A DNA stretch of 64,000 bases from Pandoraea terrigena. Lineage in GTDB: Bacteria > Pseudomonadota > Gammaproteobacteria > Burkholderiales > Burkholderiaceae. Shown piece by piece: positions 57,072 to 64,000 of this stretch. Location of the stretch: contig NZ_CABPRU010000009.1 in the NCBI RefSeq assembly GCF_902459705.1, positions 1-64,000 of the forward strand. The letters run 5' to 3'. The notes below the pieces were generated by a model. The model was not told the DNA's origin and made no database searches. It worked only from the letters and a program-made list of their open reading frames with translations. Every line of letters begins with the position of its first letter. Within the stretch, counting starts at the first letter, position 1. The position numbers and the translations under genes are program-made.

Positions 57072-58877
57072 ATGCCGGATATTCGCGATTCGGTGTCGAC
57101 GGTCTGCGATGCGGTACTCGCGGATCGCTACCTTGCACCGGGGGAGACCGGGCGCGACCAGGTCTTCCGGCGGGTAGCGCGTGCGCTGGCCGAGGCTGAG
57201 CCACCGGATCGACGTCGGCATGCGGCACGTCAGTTCTACGGCAACATGCTGCGCGGGGCGATCGGCGCGGGTCGGATCATGGCGAACGCGGGCACGAGCA
57301 AAATCGCCACCATGGTGAACTGCTTCGTGCACCCGATCGTCGGTCCGGACGTGTCGGTGGCCGGTCAGGCCGACATCGCGCGTGCCCTCGCTCAGGCTAC
57401 GACCACTCTGCGCATGGGCGGCGGCGTCGGTTACGACTTCTCGCCGGTGGCACCGGCCGACGCGTTGGTGTCGGCATCTGACAGCGGAACGGGCGACGTC
57501 TGCGACGTCATTGAGCGGTTCGACCTGGCCTGCAAGTCGCTGGCCGTGGCCGAGACGCGTGGCGGTGCGCAGATGGCCGTGTTGCGGTGCGATCACCCGG
57601 ATCTGGACGAGTTCGTCAATGCCAAGCGCGGACGTCGGCGCTGGACGACATTCAACGTGTCGGTGGCGGTGAGCACCGAATTCATGACAGCCGTTGCCCG
57701 CGATGCCGAATGGCGGCTCCAGCATCGCGCGGCACCGAATCAGCAACGACTGGCGACGGGGGCATATTTGCTCGGCAACGGCAACTGGTGCTATGCGACA
57801 GTACCTGCCCGGCGGTTGTGGGCGCGAATCGTTGACGCGGCCCACGAGAGTGCCGAGCCCGGATTGCTGTTCATCGACACGATTCGTGAATCCAACGACC
57901 TTGCCGACATCGAATCGATCGCCGCGACGAATCCGTGCGGCGAACAACCGCTTCCTGCCTGGGGGAGTTGTGTGCTTGGGCCCATCGATCTGTCAAGGCG
58001 CGTCCGGCACCCGTTCGGTGCGGGGGGGATGCCGGTGTTCGACTTTGCGGGGCTGGCGCGGCTCGTCCATGTCCAGGTCAGGATGCTCGATAACGCCATC
58101 GACGTCACGCAATGGCCATTACCCGAGCACGGGCACGAAGCCCGAAGCAAGCGGAGGATCGGCGTGGGCGTCACGGGGCTGGCCGATGCGCTGACGATGA
58201 TGTGCCTGCGGTACGACGCGCCGCAGGGCAGGGATCTGGCCAGCGCCATCGGGCGATGCCTGCGCGACAACGCTTATGCGGCGTCGGCGGCATTGGCGCA
58301 TGAGCGCGGCGCGTATCCGCTATTTCGTGGCGAGCGCAGCCTGTCGCCGAGACGCTTTGCGTTGGATTTACCAGACACCGTGCGCGACGACATCGCCCGC
58401 CATGGACTGCGCAATAGTCATCTGCTGTCAGTCGCCCCGACGGGCAGCGTCAGCCTGGCGTTTGGCGGCAACTGCTCAAGTGGTATCGAACCCGCCTTCG
58501 ATTGGGCGTACCAGCGTCAGTTGCGCTTGCGGCACCAGGCACCCAACGCCTACTGCATCGAGAATCACGCCTACCGGCGCTTCCGTGCGTTGTGTGGCGA
58601 GCGGGCAGCGTTGCCGGACTACTTCGTCACGGCCAGTCAGGTGAGCGGCGACGACCACTTGCGCATGGTGGCGGCAATGCAACCGTTCATTGACGCCGGC
58701 ATCTCGAAGACCGTGCTGGTGCCGAGCGGGATATCGAGGGAGCAGGTCGGCGAGCTGCTCTATCGCGCGTGGCAGCTCAACCTTAAAGGCGTGACGATAT
58801 TTCGGCCCGGGCGCGCCGCCGACGCGGTGCTGTCTGTCTTGCCGACGTCGGCAGGGCGGCCGGCATGCTTCTGTTGA
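57072..58877 (+). CDS. nrdJ: Class II (B12-dependent) ribonucleotide reductase
   Basis: This 601-residue enzyme would reduce ribonucleotides using adenosylcobalamin instead of an oxygen-dependent tyrosyl radical. The redox cysteine C84 (MVNCF), the thiyl-radical motif N287-P-C289-G-E291 and its partner C300 (WGSC) are present, as is the GGNCSSGIEP stretch. The C-terminus ends CFC, a minimal cysteine pair for thioredoxin re-reduction. At about 600 residues it is compact. It follows a FNR-type promoter with the BCAM0308-like gene, matching a need for DNA synthesis without oxygen. Confidence 0.9.
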   Translation: MPDIRDSVSTVCDAVLADRYLAPGETGRDQVFRRVARALAEAEPPDRRRHAARQFYGNMLRGAIGAGRIMANAGTSKIATMVNCFVHPIVGPDVSVAGQADIARALAQATTTLRMGGGVGYDFSPVAPADALVSASDSGTGDVCDVIERFDLACKSLAVAETRGGAQMAVLRCDHPDLDEFVNAKRGRRRWTTFNVSVAVSTEFMTAVARDAEWRLQHRAAPNQQRLATGAYLLGNGNWCYATVPARRLWARIVDAAHESAEPGLLFIDTIRESNDLADIESIAATNPCGEQPLPAWGSCVLGPIDLSRRVRHPFGAGGMPVFDFAGLARLVHVQVRMLDNAIDVTQWPLPEHGHEARSKRRIGVGVTGLADALTMMCLRYDAPQGRDLASAIGRCLRDNAYAASAALAHERGAYPLFRGERSLSPRRFALDLPDTVRDDIARHGLRNSHLLSVAPTGSVSLAFGGNCSSGIEPAFDWAYQRQLRLRHQAPNAYCIENHAYRRFRALCGERAALPDYFVTASQVSGDDHLRMVAAMQPFIDAGISKTVLVPSGISREQVGELLYRAWQLNLKGVTIFRPGRAADAVLSVLPTSAGRPACFC

Positions 58878-58900
58878 GCCAAAGGTGAGGCGTGGTCGAT

Positions 58901-58924
58901 AGGCCGCCTGGCCCCCGGCGGCTT
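58901..58924 (+). terminator. Hairpin after nrdJ
   Basis: An 8-bp stem with one wobble (AGGCCGCC and GGCGGCTT) around an 8-nt loop, 23 bp after the stop and just before the next FNR-type box. There is no T-run. Confidence 0.4.
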
Positions 58925-58933
58925 CGCCCGTGG

Positions 58934-58947
58934 TTGACCCGTATCAA
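58934..58947 (+). promoter_or_regulatory. FNR-type box ahead of nitroreductase
   Basis: TTGACccgtATCAA. TATGCT at 58969-58974 is centred 31 bp downstream, class II geometry. The ATG is at 59026. Confidence 0.8.
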
Positions 58948-59025
58948 GGCCGAATGAGACCGGCTGCCTATGCTCCAAGCAGTCGGGCAACGTCGCCCGC
59001 CATCGGTTTTTCGAGGATTCCTGCG

Positions 59026-59679
59026 ATGAATGAGACCAAGCTTCCTGCGTACGCCGTCGTGCGCAATGCCTCCGCGGTTCCGGTCGCTAGCGAGTCACTG
59101 CCGGTCATTGCGCTACCGCCACCGAATCTCGAGGGTGGCGCCACCCTGATGATTTCACTGGCACGCCGCAAGAGCGTGCGCGACTTTGCGCCAACGCCGC
59201 TGTCCCCCCAGCAACTTGGCGATCTGCTATGGGCGGCGGATGGTGTCAATCGCGCCGATACGGGCGGGCGTACCGCGCCGTCGGCGCGCGGCGTGAATGA
59301 GATCGACGTGTACGTCGCCCTGCCTGAGGGGGTGTATCGGTACGAACCGGCATCGCACAAACTGCACCTCAAGCATGCCGTCGATGCGCGCAATCTGACT
59401 GGATACCAGGACTTTGTCGGTCAAGCACCGCTCGATCTGGTGTACGTGGTCAACCACGCCCGCGCCGACGCGTTTCCGCAATCCCAGCGAGACTCGTTCG
59501 CCGGGATCGCCGTGGGCGCCATTGCGCAGAATGTGTCGCTGTACTGTGCGTCGGCCGGACTGGCGTGCGTCGTGCGCGGCTGGTTGAATCATCGGATGCT
59601 GGCCAACGCCATGTCGCTCAACGAAGACGAAATTCCGGTGCTGGCCCAGACGGTGGGGCATCCGTTGGCGACGGCATGA
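59026..59679 (+). CDS. SagB/ThcOx-type nitroreductase
   Basis: This 217-residue FMN-dependent nitroreductase-fold protein has an N-terminal segment with RKSVRDFAPTPLSPQQLGDLLWAADG split over residues 48-73, and later GAIAQNVSLYCASAGLACVVRG. The family includes thiazoline oxidases and general nitroreductases; no cyclodehydratase neighbours are present, so a general NAD(P)H:flavin redox role is likelier. GAGGA precedes the ATG. Confidence 0.87.
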   Translation: MNETKLPAYAVVRNASAVPVASESLPVIALPPPNLEGGATLMISLARRKSVRDFAPTPLSPQQLGDLLWAADGVNRADTGGRTAPSARGVNEIDVYVALPEGVYRYEPASHKLHLKHAVDARNLTGYQDFVGQAPLDLVYVVNHARADAFPQSQRDSFAGIAVGAIAQNVSLYCASAGLACVVRGWLNHRMLANAMSLNEDEIPVLAQTVGHPLATA

Positions 59680-59734
59680 AGCCAGCGCCCGTGCCCTTGG
59701 CGTTGGACGTCGGGGGAACGGCAGGCGGGTTCGT

Positions 59735-59748
59735 TTGACATCGGTCAA
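59735..59748 (+). promoter_or_regulatory. FNR-type box ahead of dodecin
   Basis: TTGACatcgGTCAA. CATGCT at 59770-59775 is centred 31 bp downstream, class II geometry. The dodecin ATG is at 59848. Confidence 0.75.
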
Positions 59749-59847
59749 CACGGCCGATGCACCAGCGACCATGCTTGGCTCATGGCAGCCGCTTACCTTG
59801 GCCGGGAGACATCCCATGAGCTGCTATGCGCCTTCGCGGGAGCCGTC

Positions 59848-60054
59848 ATGTCAAAAAACATCGTCAAAGTTATCGAAGTGCTTGCCGAATCCCCCAAGAG
59901 TTGGGAGGATGCCGCCGCGAAAGCCGTCGCCGCGGCCCAAAAGTCCCTTCGCGATGTCAAATCGATCTACATCAAGGACTTGTCGGCCGAGGTGCTCGAC
60001 GGCAAGATCGTCAACTATCGAATCACCGCAAAGCTGAGTTTCAAGCTTGAATAG
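59848..60054 (+). CDS. Dodecin, flavin-storage protein
   Basis: This 68-residue protein has the complete dodecin fold signature (KVIEVLAESPKSWEDAAAKAV, VKSIYIKDLSAEV, NYRITAKLSFKLE). Dodecins form dodecameric shells that store or buffer flavins. GGGAG stands before the ATG; an ORF extending upstream lacks a ribosome site. The FNR-type promoter would link it to the flavoproteins of this island. It is convergent with the chemoreceptor gene. Confidence 0.93.
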   Translation: MSKNIVKVIEVLAESPKSWEDAAAKAVAAAQKSLRDVKSIYIKDLSAEVLDGKIVNYRITAKLSFKLE

Positions 60055-60088
60055 CGGCATGTCGACGCAGCCTGGACAACATCACACC

Positions 60089-61699
60089 TCACGCGACCAG
60101 CCTGGTGCTCCCCACCAGATAGGGGCGCTCGGCAACTCGCACCGGCGCGGGCTCGGCCGCAATATGGAACGCGGTCACGGCCTCTTGCAGGCGCGTTGCC
60201 TGCTCTTCCATTGACGAGGCGGCAGCCGCCGCCTGTTCGACCAGGGCGGCATTCTGTTGCGTGACGTCGTCCATCTGCGTGACGGCGCGATTGACCTGCT
60301 CGATGCCATGGCTTTGCTCGCTGGAGGCCGCAGAGATCTCGCCCATGATGTCCGTGACCCGCTTTACCGCCTGGACGATGTCCGTCATCGTTTGGCCCGC
60401 CTGCTCGACCAGCATCGAGCCTTCACGCACTTGTTGAGCCGAACTCTCGATCAGCGCCTTGATTTCCTTGGCGGCCGCCGCGCTGCGCTGCGCCAGCGTC
60501 CGGACTTCGCCAGCCACCACGGCGAAGCCGCGGCCTTGTTCGCCGGCACGCGCGGCTTCCACCGCGGCGTTCAGGGCGAGGATGTTCGTCTGGAACGCAA
60601 TGCCGTCGATCACGCTAATGATGTCGACGACCTTGCCGGAACTGTCGGAGATCCCGTGCATGGTACCGACCACCTGTCCGACGACGTGACCTCCGCGCTC
60701 AGCGATCTCCGAGGCGTTCACCGCCAGCGTACTGGCCTGCCGTGCATTGTCGGCATTTTGCTTGACAGTCGCGGTGAGCTGCTCCATGGACGATGCCGTT
60801 TCCTCCAACGACGCCGCCTGCTCTTCGGTGCGTGCCGACAGGTCGGTGTTGCCCGCGGCGATCTCGCGCGCGGCCGACGCAATCGATTCGGTGCCGCCGC
60901 GAATGCGGCTGACGGTGGACGAGAGGCTTTCCTGCATGGCGCGCATGGCGGCGAGCAGGCTGGTGGTATCGCCGGGTTGTGTGTCGATGGTCATGGCAAG
61001 ATCGCCCTGGGCAATACGGCCGGCAATCTCGACGGCGTAGTTGGGCTCTCCACCCAGGCTCTTCTTGATGTTGCGAATGATCAGCAGCATCGCGGCCGAC
61101 ACAATGCCGCCGAGCACCACCAGCAGCCCGGCCCATTCGACCAGGGAGCGGTAAAACGCACTGTTGATGTCGTCTGTGTAGACACCGCCCGTAATACACC
61201 AGTCCCACGGCGCGAAGTATCCGACCCGGCTGATCTTGCCCACTGGCTTATCGTGACCGGGCTTTGGCCATTGGTAAGTAAAGTATCCACCTCCGGCTCG
61301 GCCGACGTTCGAGATTTCCCGGAACACGTATTGACCCGTAGCGTCCTTGAAGCCGGAGAGATTCTTTCCATTCAGTTCCGGCTTGATGGGATGCATCACG
61401 ACATTCTCGTGCGTGTCGGAAATGGAGAGATAGCCGCTTTCCCCAAAACGCATGACCCGCACTTCGGCGATGGCGTCGCGTTGCGCATCGGCTTTGGTCA
61501 GCGTGCCTTTATCGGCGGCATCTGCATATCTTTTAATCACGCTGGTCGCCGAATCCACGACATTCTTGAGGCCGAGTTCGCGCTCCTCGATCATGGTCTG
61601 ACGCGTGTTTATCGAGCCCCAGGCGCAAATGACCAGCAGGCTGATCCACATCAGGCCCAGCGCCAACAACAGTTTGGTGTTCAGGGAGAAACGGTGCAC
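60089..61699 (-). CDS. Methyl-accepting chemotaxis protein with sCache_2 sensor
   Basis: This 536-residue chemoreceptor has a transmembrane segment at about 10-30, a periplasmic small Cache domain ([23 protein letters not shown]), a second membrane segment, HAMP, and the cytoplasmic signalling hairpin with the invariant [20 protein letters not shown] tip. GTG at 61699 was chosen because GGAGG lies five bases upstream; an ATG at 61789 would add an unlike-family tail. The ligand is unknown; similar Cache receptors sense organic acids. Confidence 0.92.
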   Translation of the reverse strand: MHRFSLNTKLLLALGLMWISLLVICAWGSINTRQTMIEERELGLKNVVDSATSVIKRYADAADKGTLTKADAQRDAIAEVRVMRFGESGYLSISDTHENVVMHPIKPELNGKNLSGFKDATGQYVFREISNVGRAGGGYFTYQWPKPGHDKPVGKISRVGYFAPWDWCITGGVYTDDINSAFYRSLVEWAGLLVVLGGIVSAAMLLIIRNIKKSLGGEPNYAVEIAGRIAQGDLAMTIDTQPGDTTSLLAAMRAMQESLSSTVSRIRGGTESIASAAREIAAGNTDLSARTEEQAASLEETASSMEQLTATVKQNADNARQASTLAVNASEIAERGGHVVGQVVGTMHGISDSSGKVVDIISVIDGIAFQTNILALNAAVEAARAGEQGRGFAVVAGEVRTLAQRSAAAAKEIKALIESSAQQVREGSMLVEQAGQTMTDIVQAVKRVTDIMGEISAASSEQSHGIEQVNRAVTQMDDVTQQNAALVEQAAAAASSMEEQATRLQEAVTAFHIAAEPAPVRVAERPYLVGSTRLVA

Positions 61700-62041
61700 G
61701 ACTACCTCCAGGACTGGCAATGGGGGGCAAGAGGTTGACTTTGGCGCAGTGGCATCGCGATCGCACGCCACGAATGGCGAGCCCATCATGGCACATCGAA
61801 TGTCCGCCGCAAGCGACGGTATTCCACGGCCCGCAGACGCTCTGCAAGTCAGTTGGCCGACACTTTATCTGTCCGCGGCCCAAACGTCTGCCGGTGTTTT
61901 CGCTCATAGACTGAGTTAATTTGCGCCAGTGCTACGAAAACGCTGGCCAAGTCGTCCCCAGCGCTCGCCGCCCGACGCGGATGGCATCGGTTCTGACCGC
62001 ATCCATCCTTGCATACGTCGCTTAAGGACGGGGCTGCCGTC
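61700..62041. other. Intergenic region between ppk2 and the chemoreceptor gene
   Basis: 342 bp on the minus-strand side of both genes. It must hold the chemoreceptor promoter. I saw no convincing flagellar-type promoter, FNR-type box or terminator. Confidence 0.4.
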
Positions 62042-62848
62042 TCACTTCGCTATCGCGCCGGACAGCAGATGCGCCTCGGCATAAGGAAACACAATGTCCA
62101 GATTTGGACGAATCAGCTTCCTGTCCTTGCCGGCGTACTGTTGCCGCATCAGCAAATCCTTGATGACACTCAGGCGCGCGACCCGTTTGTCGTTGGCCCT
62201 GACAATATTCCACGGGACCTCGTCGCTGGTACGGGCAAACATTGCGTTTCTCGCCCGGCTGTACTTTTTCCACAGCGCCACGGCTTGTTCATCGATGGGA
62301 CTGACTTTCCACTGCTTGAGGGGGTCTCGATGCCGCGACGCAATGCGCCGCTGCTGTTCGTCCTTGGTAATGTCGAGGTAATACTTGATGAGGCGTATCC
62401 CCGAGCGCACCAGCATGCCTTCGAAGGCCGTGACGCTCGACATGAACTCTTCATACTCCGCATCGGTACAGAAGCCCATGACGCGTTCGACACCCGCACG
62501 GTTGTACCAACTGCGATTGAACAACGTAAATTCGCCAGGGGCGGGGAGTTCGGCCACGTACCGCTGGAAGTACCATGAGCCACGATCACGATCGGAGGGT
62601 TTTCCGAGCGCGACCACGCGCGTCTCCCGAGGACTGAGATGCTCGACGATCCGTTTGATGGTGCCATCCTTGCCGGAGGCGTCTCGGCCTTCGAAGATCA
62701 CCAGGATCCTTTCGTTGCAGTGACAAAGAAAGTGTCGCTGCAGCTTGACGAGTTCGATCTGCAGCAAACGCAGTTCCCGCTCGTACTCGTCGACCGCGAG
62801 CGAACTGATCTCCGGCTCATCAGGATGATCGTGTGTCTTCGTCTTCAT
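62042..62848 (-). CDS. Polyphosphate kinase 2 (PPK2)
   Basis: This 268-residue P-loop kinase transfers phosphate between polyphosphate and nucleotides. The Walker [12 protein letters not shown] (about 53-63) and the PPK2 motif [18 protein letters not shown] are intact, and [14 protein letters not shown] follows. Its length is that of a single-domain PPK2 of the nucleotide-generating type. It overlaps the 3' end of ftsH by 29 bases, so it is probably cotranscribed with it. Polyphosphate-driven ATP or GTP recharging would help during energy starvation. Confidence 0.92.
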   Translation of the reverse strand: MKTKTHDHPDEPEISSLAVDEYERELRLLQIELVKLQRHFLCHCNERILVIFEGRDASGKDGTIKRIVEHLSPRETRVVALGKPSDRDRGSWYFQRYVAELPAPGEFTLFNRSWYNRAGVERVMGFCTDAEYEEFMSSVTAFEGMLVRSGIRLIKYYLDITKDEQQRRIASRHRDPLKQWKVSPIDEQAVALWKKYSRARNAMFARTSDEVPWNIVRANDKRVARLSVIKDLLMRQQYAGKDRKLIRPNLDIVFPYAEAHLLSGAIAK

Positions 62849-64000
62849 GCCGTTGCCCTGATTCGCGCTGCACTGGGGCCACGGGCACCGACGGCCTTGT
62901 GGACGACAGTTGGGTCACCTTCTCGGAGAGCAGGAGCTCAAGCTCGCTTCTTCCGACCACTTCTTGCGCCAGGAGGCGCTTCGCCAAGGCATCGAGCTTG
63001 GGGCGCCAGGCCTGGAGGGTTTGTCGCACCCGCTCGCTGGCCTCTGCCAGAATCTTCCGGACCTCCGCGTCGATCAGGCGCGCCGTTTCCTCGCTGCACA
63101 CCTTGCGCTCACGTGGCATCATGCCGATACCATTGAAGAGTGGGTTTGGCATGTCCTCGTAGGTGGCCAGCCCAAGCCGCTCGCTCATACCGAACTGCGT
63201 AATCATCTGACGCGCAATATCTGTCGCGCGCTGGAGGTCGTTCTGCGCGCCGGTAGACACATCGCCGAAGACAATCTGCTCGGCCACGCGTCCGCCGAGC
63301 AGGACGTCGAGCCGGTCGAGCAGCTCGCTTTGCTTGAGCAGATAGCGATCCTCGGTGGGGGTCTGCTGGGTATAGCCGAGCGCCGATACGCCACGCGGAA
63401 TGATGGACACCTTCGACACGCGGTCGGCATGCGGGCGCAGTTCCGCCACGATGGCATGACCGGCCTCGTGGTAGGCGATCGTCTCCTTCTCTTGAGGATT
63501 CATCACGCGATTCTTCTTTTCCAGGCCCCCGACGATACGATCCAGCGCCTCGTCGAAGTCGACCATTTCCACGGCATCCTTGCCCTTGCGTGCGGCCAGC
63601 AGCGCTGCCTCATTGACGAGGTTGGCGAGTTCGGCGCCTGCGAAGCCGGGGGTACGCGCCGCCAGCGTGTTCAGCTCAACCGTGGGCGCCAGGACGACAT
63701 GCTTCACATGGACCTTGAGTATTTGCTCGCGCCCCTTCAGGTCCGGCCTGTCCAACGCGACGTGGCGGTCAAACCGTCCGGGGCGCAACAGCGCCGGATC
63801 CAGAATTTCTGGTCGATTGGTTGCCGCCATGATGATGACGCCCTTGTTGGTATCAAAGCCATCCATCTCGACCAACAACTGGTTCAGTGTCTGTTCGCGT
63901 TCGTCGTTGCCGGAAATGGCGCCCAGGGCACGGGTCTTGCCCAGCGCATCGAGTTCGTCGATGAAGATGATGCAGGGCGCCTTGGTTTCGGCCTGGTTGA
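62820..64000 (-). CDS. ftsH: FtsH-type ATP-dependent zinc metalloprotease, 5' end outside window
   Basis: The 3' part of an ftsH gene, about 393 codons, is present; the start lies beyond the right edge. It includes the Walker B part ([12 protein letters not shown]), the second region of homology ([19 protein letters not shown]), the protease zinc motif HEAGH and the downstream [15 protein letters not shown] with the third zinc ligand. FtsH is a membrane AAA+ protease that degrades misfolded membrane proteins. Its location in a stress island with ppk2 suggests an accessory copy rather than the essential housekeeping one; that is inference. Confidence 0.92.
   Translation of the reverse strand, partial: NQAETKAPCIIFIDELDALGKTRALGAISGNDEREQTLNQLLVEMDGFDTNKGVIIMAATNRPEILDPALLRPGRFDRHVALDRPDLKGREQILKVHVKHVVLAPTVELNTLAARTPGFAGAELANLVNEAALLAARKGKDAVEMVDFDEALDRIVGGLEKKNRVMNPQEKETIAYHEAGHAIVAELRPHADRVSKVSIIPRGVSALGYTQQTPTEDRYLLKQSELLDRLDVLLGGRVAEQIVFGDVSTGAQNDLQRATDIARQMITQFGMSERLGLATYEDMPNPLFNGIGMMPRERKVCSEETARLIDAEVRKILAEASERVRQTLQAWRPKLDALAKRLLAQEVVGRSELELLLSEKVTQLSSTRPSVPVAPVQRESGQRHEDEDTRSS

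Overview
The window is GC-rich DNA from a Gram-negative betaproteobacterium. Several proteins look like Burkholderiaceae versions: a 433-residue dialkylglycine decarboxylase with its LysR regulator, an arginase-type HutG, and a BCAM0308-like protein. Pandoraea or a close relative is my best guess, but that is inference from protein style, not from a marker gene. No rRNA, tRNA, CRISPR array or complete insertion sequence was seen. The right edge cuts an ftsH gene, and the window opens with a run of 16 G.

Left part (1-12 kb), catabolism. A minus-strand histidine-utilisation cluster runs hutC, hutU, hutH, an amino-acid permease, hutI, hutG, with a HutC-type palindromic operator ahead of hutU. 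It is followed by a D-threonine aldolase/D-serine dehydratase-like enzyme and the divergent dgdA/dgdR pair. A 71-bp hairpin repeat occurs downstream of hutG and again, inverted, at 12.5 kb; the stem differences between the two copies preserve pairing.

Middle (12-28 kb). This holds an entericidin-like lipopeptide, a serine acetyltransferase, a ChrA-type chromate transporter, and a 1106-residue orphan protein. The orphan has a hydrophobic N-terminal segment and a C-terminal domain resembling polymorphic-toxin deaminases. Next comes the respiratory nitrate reductase operon narGHJI with a parvulin and a NarK transporter.

Right part (28-64 kb), a low-oxygen/stress island. Six universal stress proteins, an oxygen-sensing FNR-type regulator, a NarX-like kinase, two NarL-like response regulators and two zinc alcohol dehydrogenases are present. 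So are an AMP-phosphorylase-like enzyme overlapping a PRPP-synthetase-like gene, a phasin-like protein, two nitroreductase-fold proteins and an NRAMP relative. BON, PNPOx, MgtC-like, Hsp20, PolX and DksA-like proteins, two cell-surface carbohydrate enzymes, a B12-dependent class II ribonucleotide reductase, dodecin, a chemoreceptor, PPK2 and FtsH complete it. The content strongly recalls the low-oxygen-activated (lxa) locus described in Burkholderia cenocepacia.

The main reading of the window is regulatory. At least eleven FNR-type boxes (TTGAY-N4-RTCAA or one mismatch), plus one weaker site, sit in the intergenic regions of the island. Most have a -10-like hexamer centred about 31-32 bp away (class II geometry) or about 50-51 bp away (class I geometry). 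The local FNR carries Cys35, Cys38, Cys44 and Cys137 and an E-x-x-S-R recognition helix suited to such sites. One of these promoters is followed after about 110 nt by a strong intrinsic terminator ahead of the phasin gene, suggesting an oxygen-controlled small RNA or attenuator.
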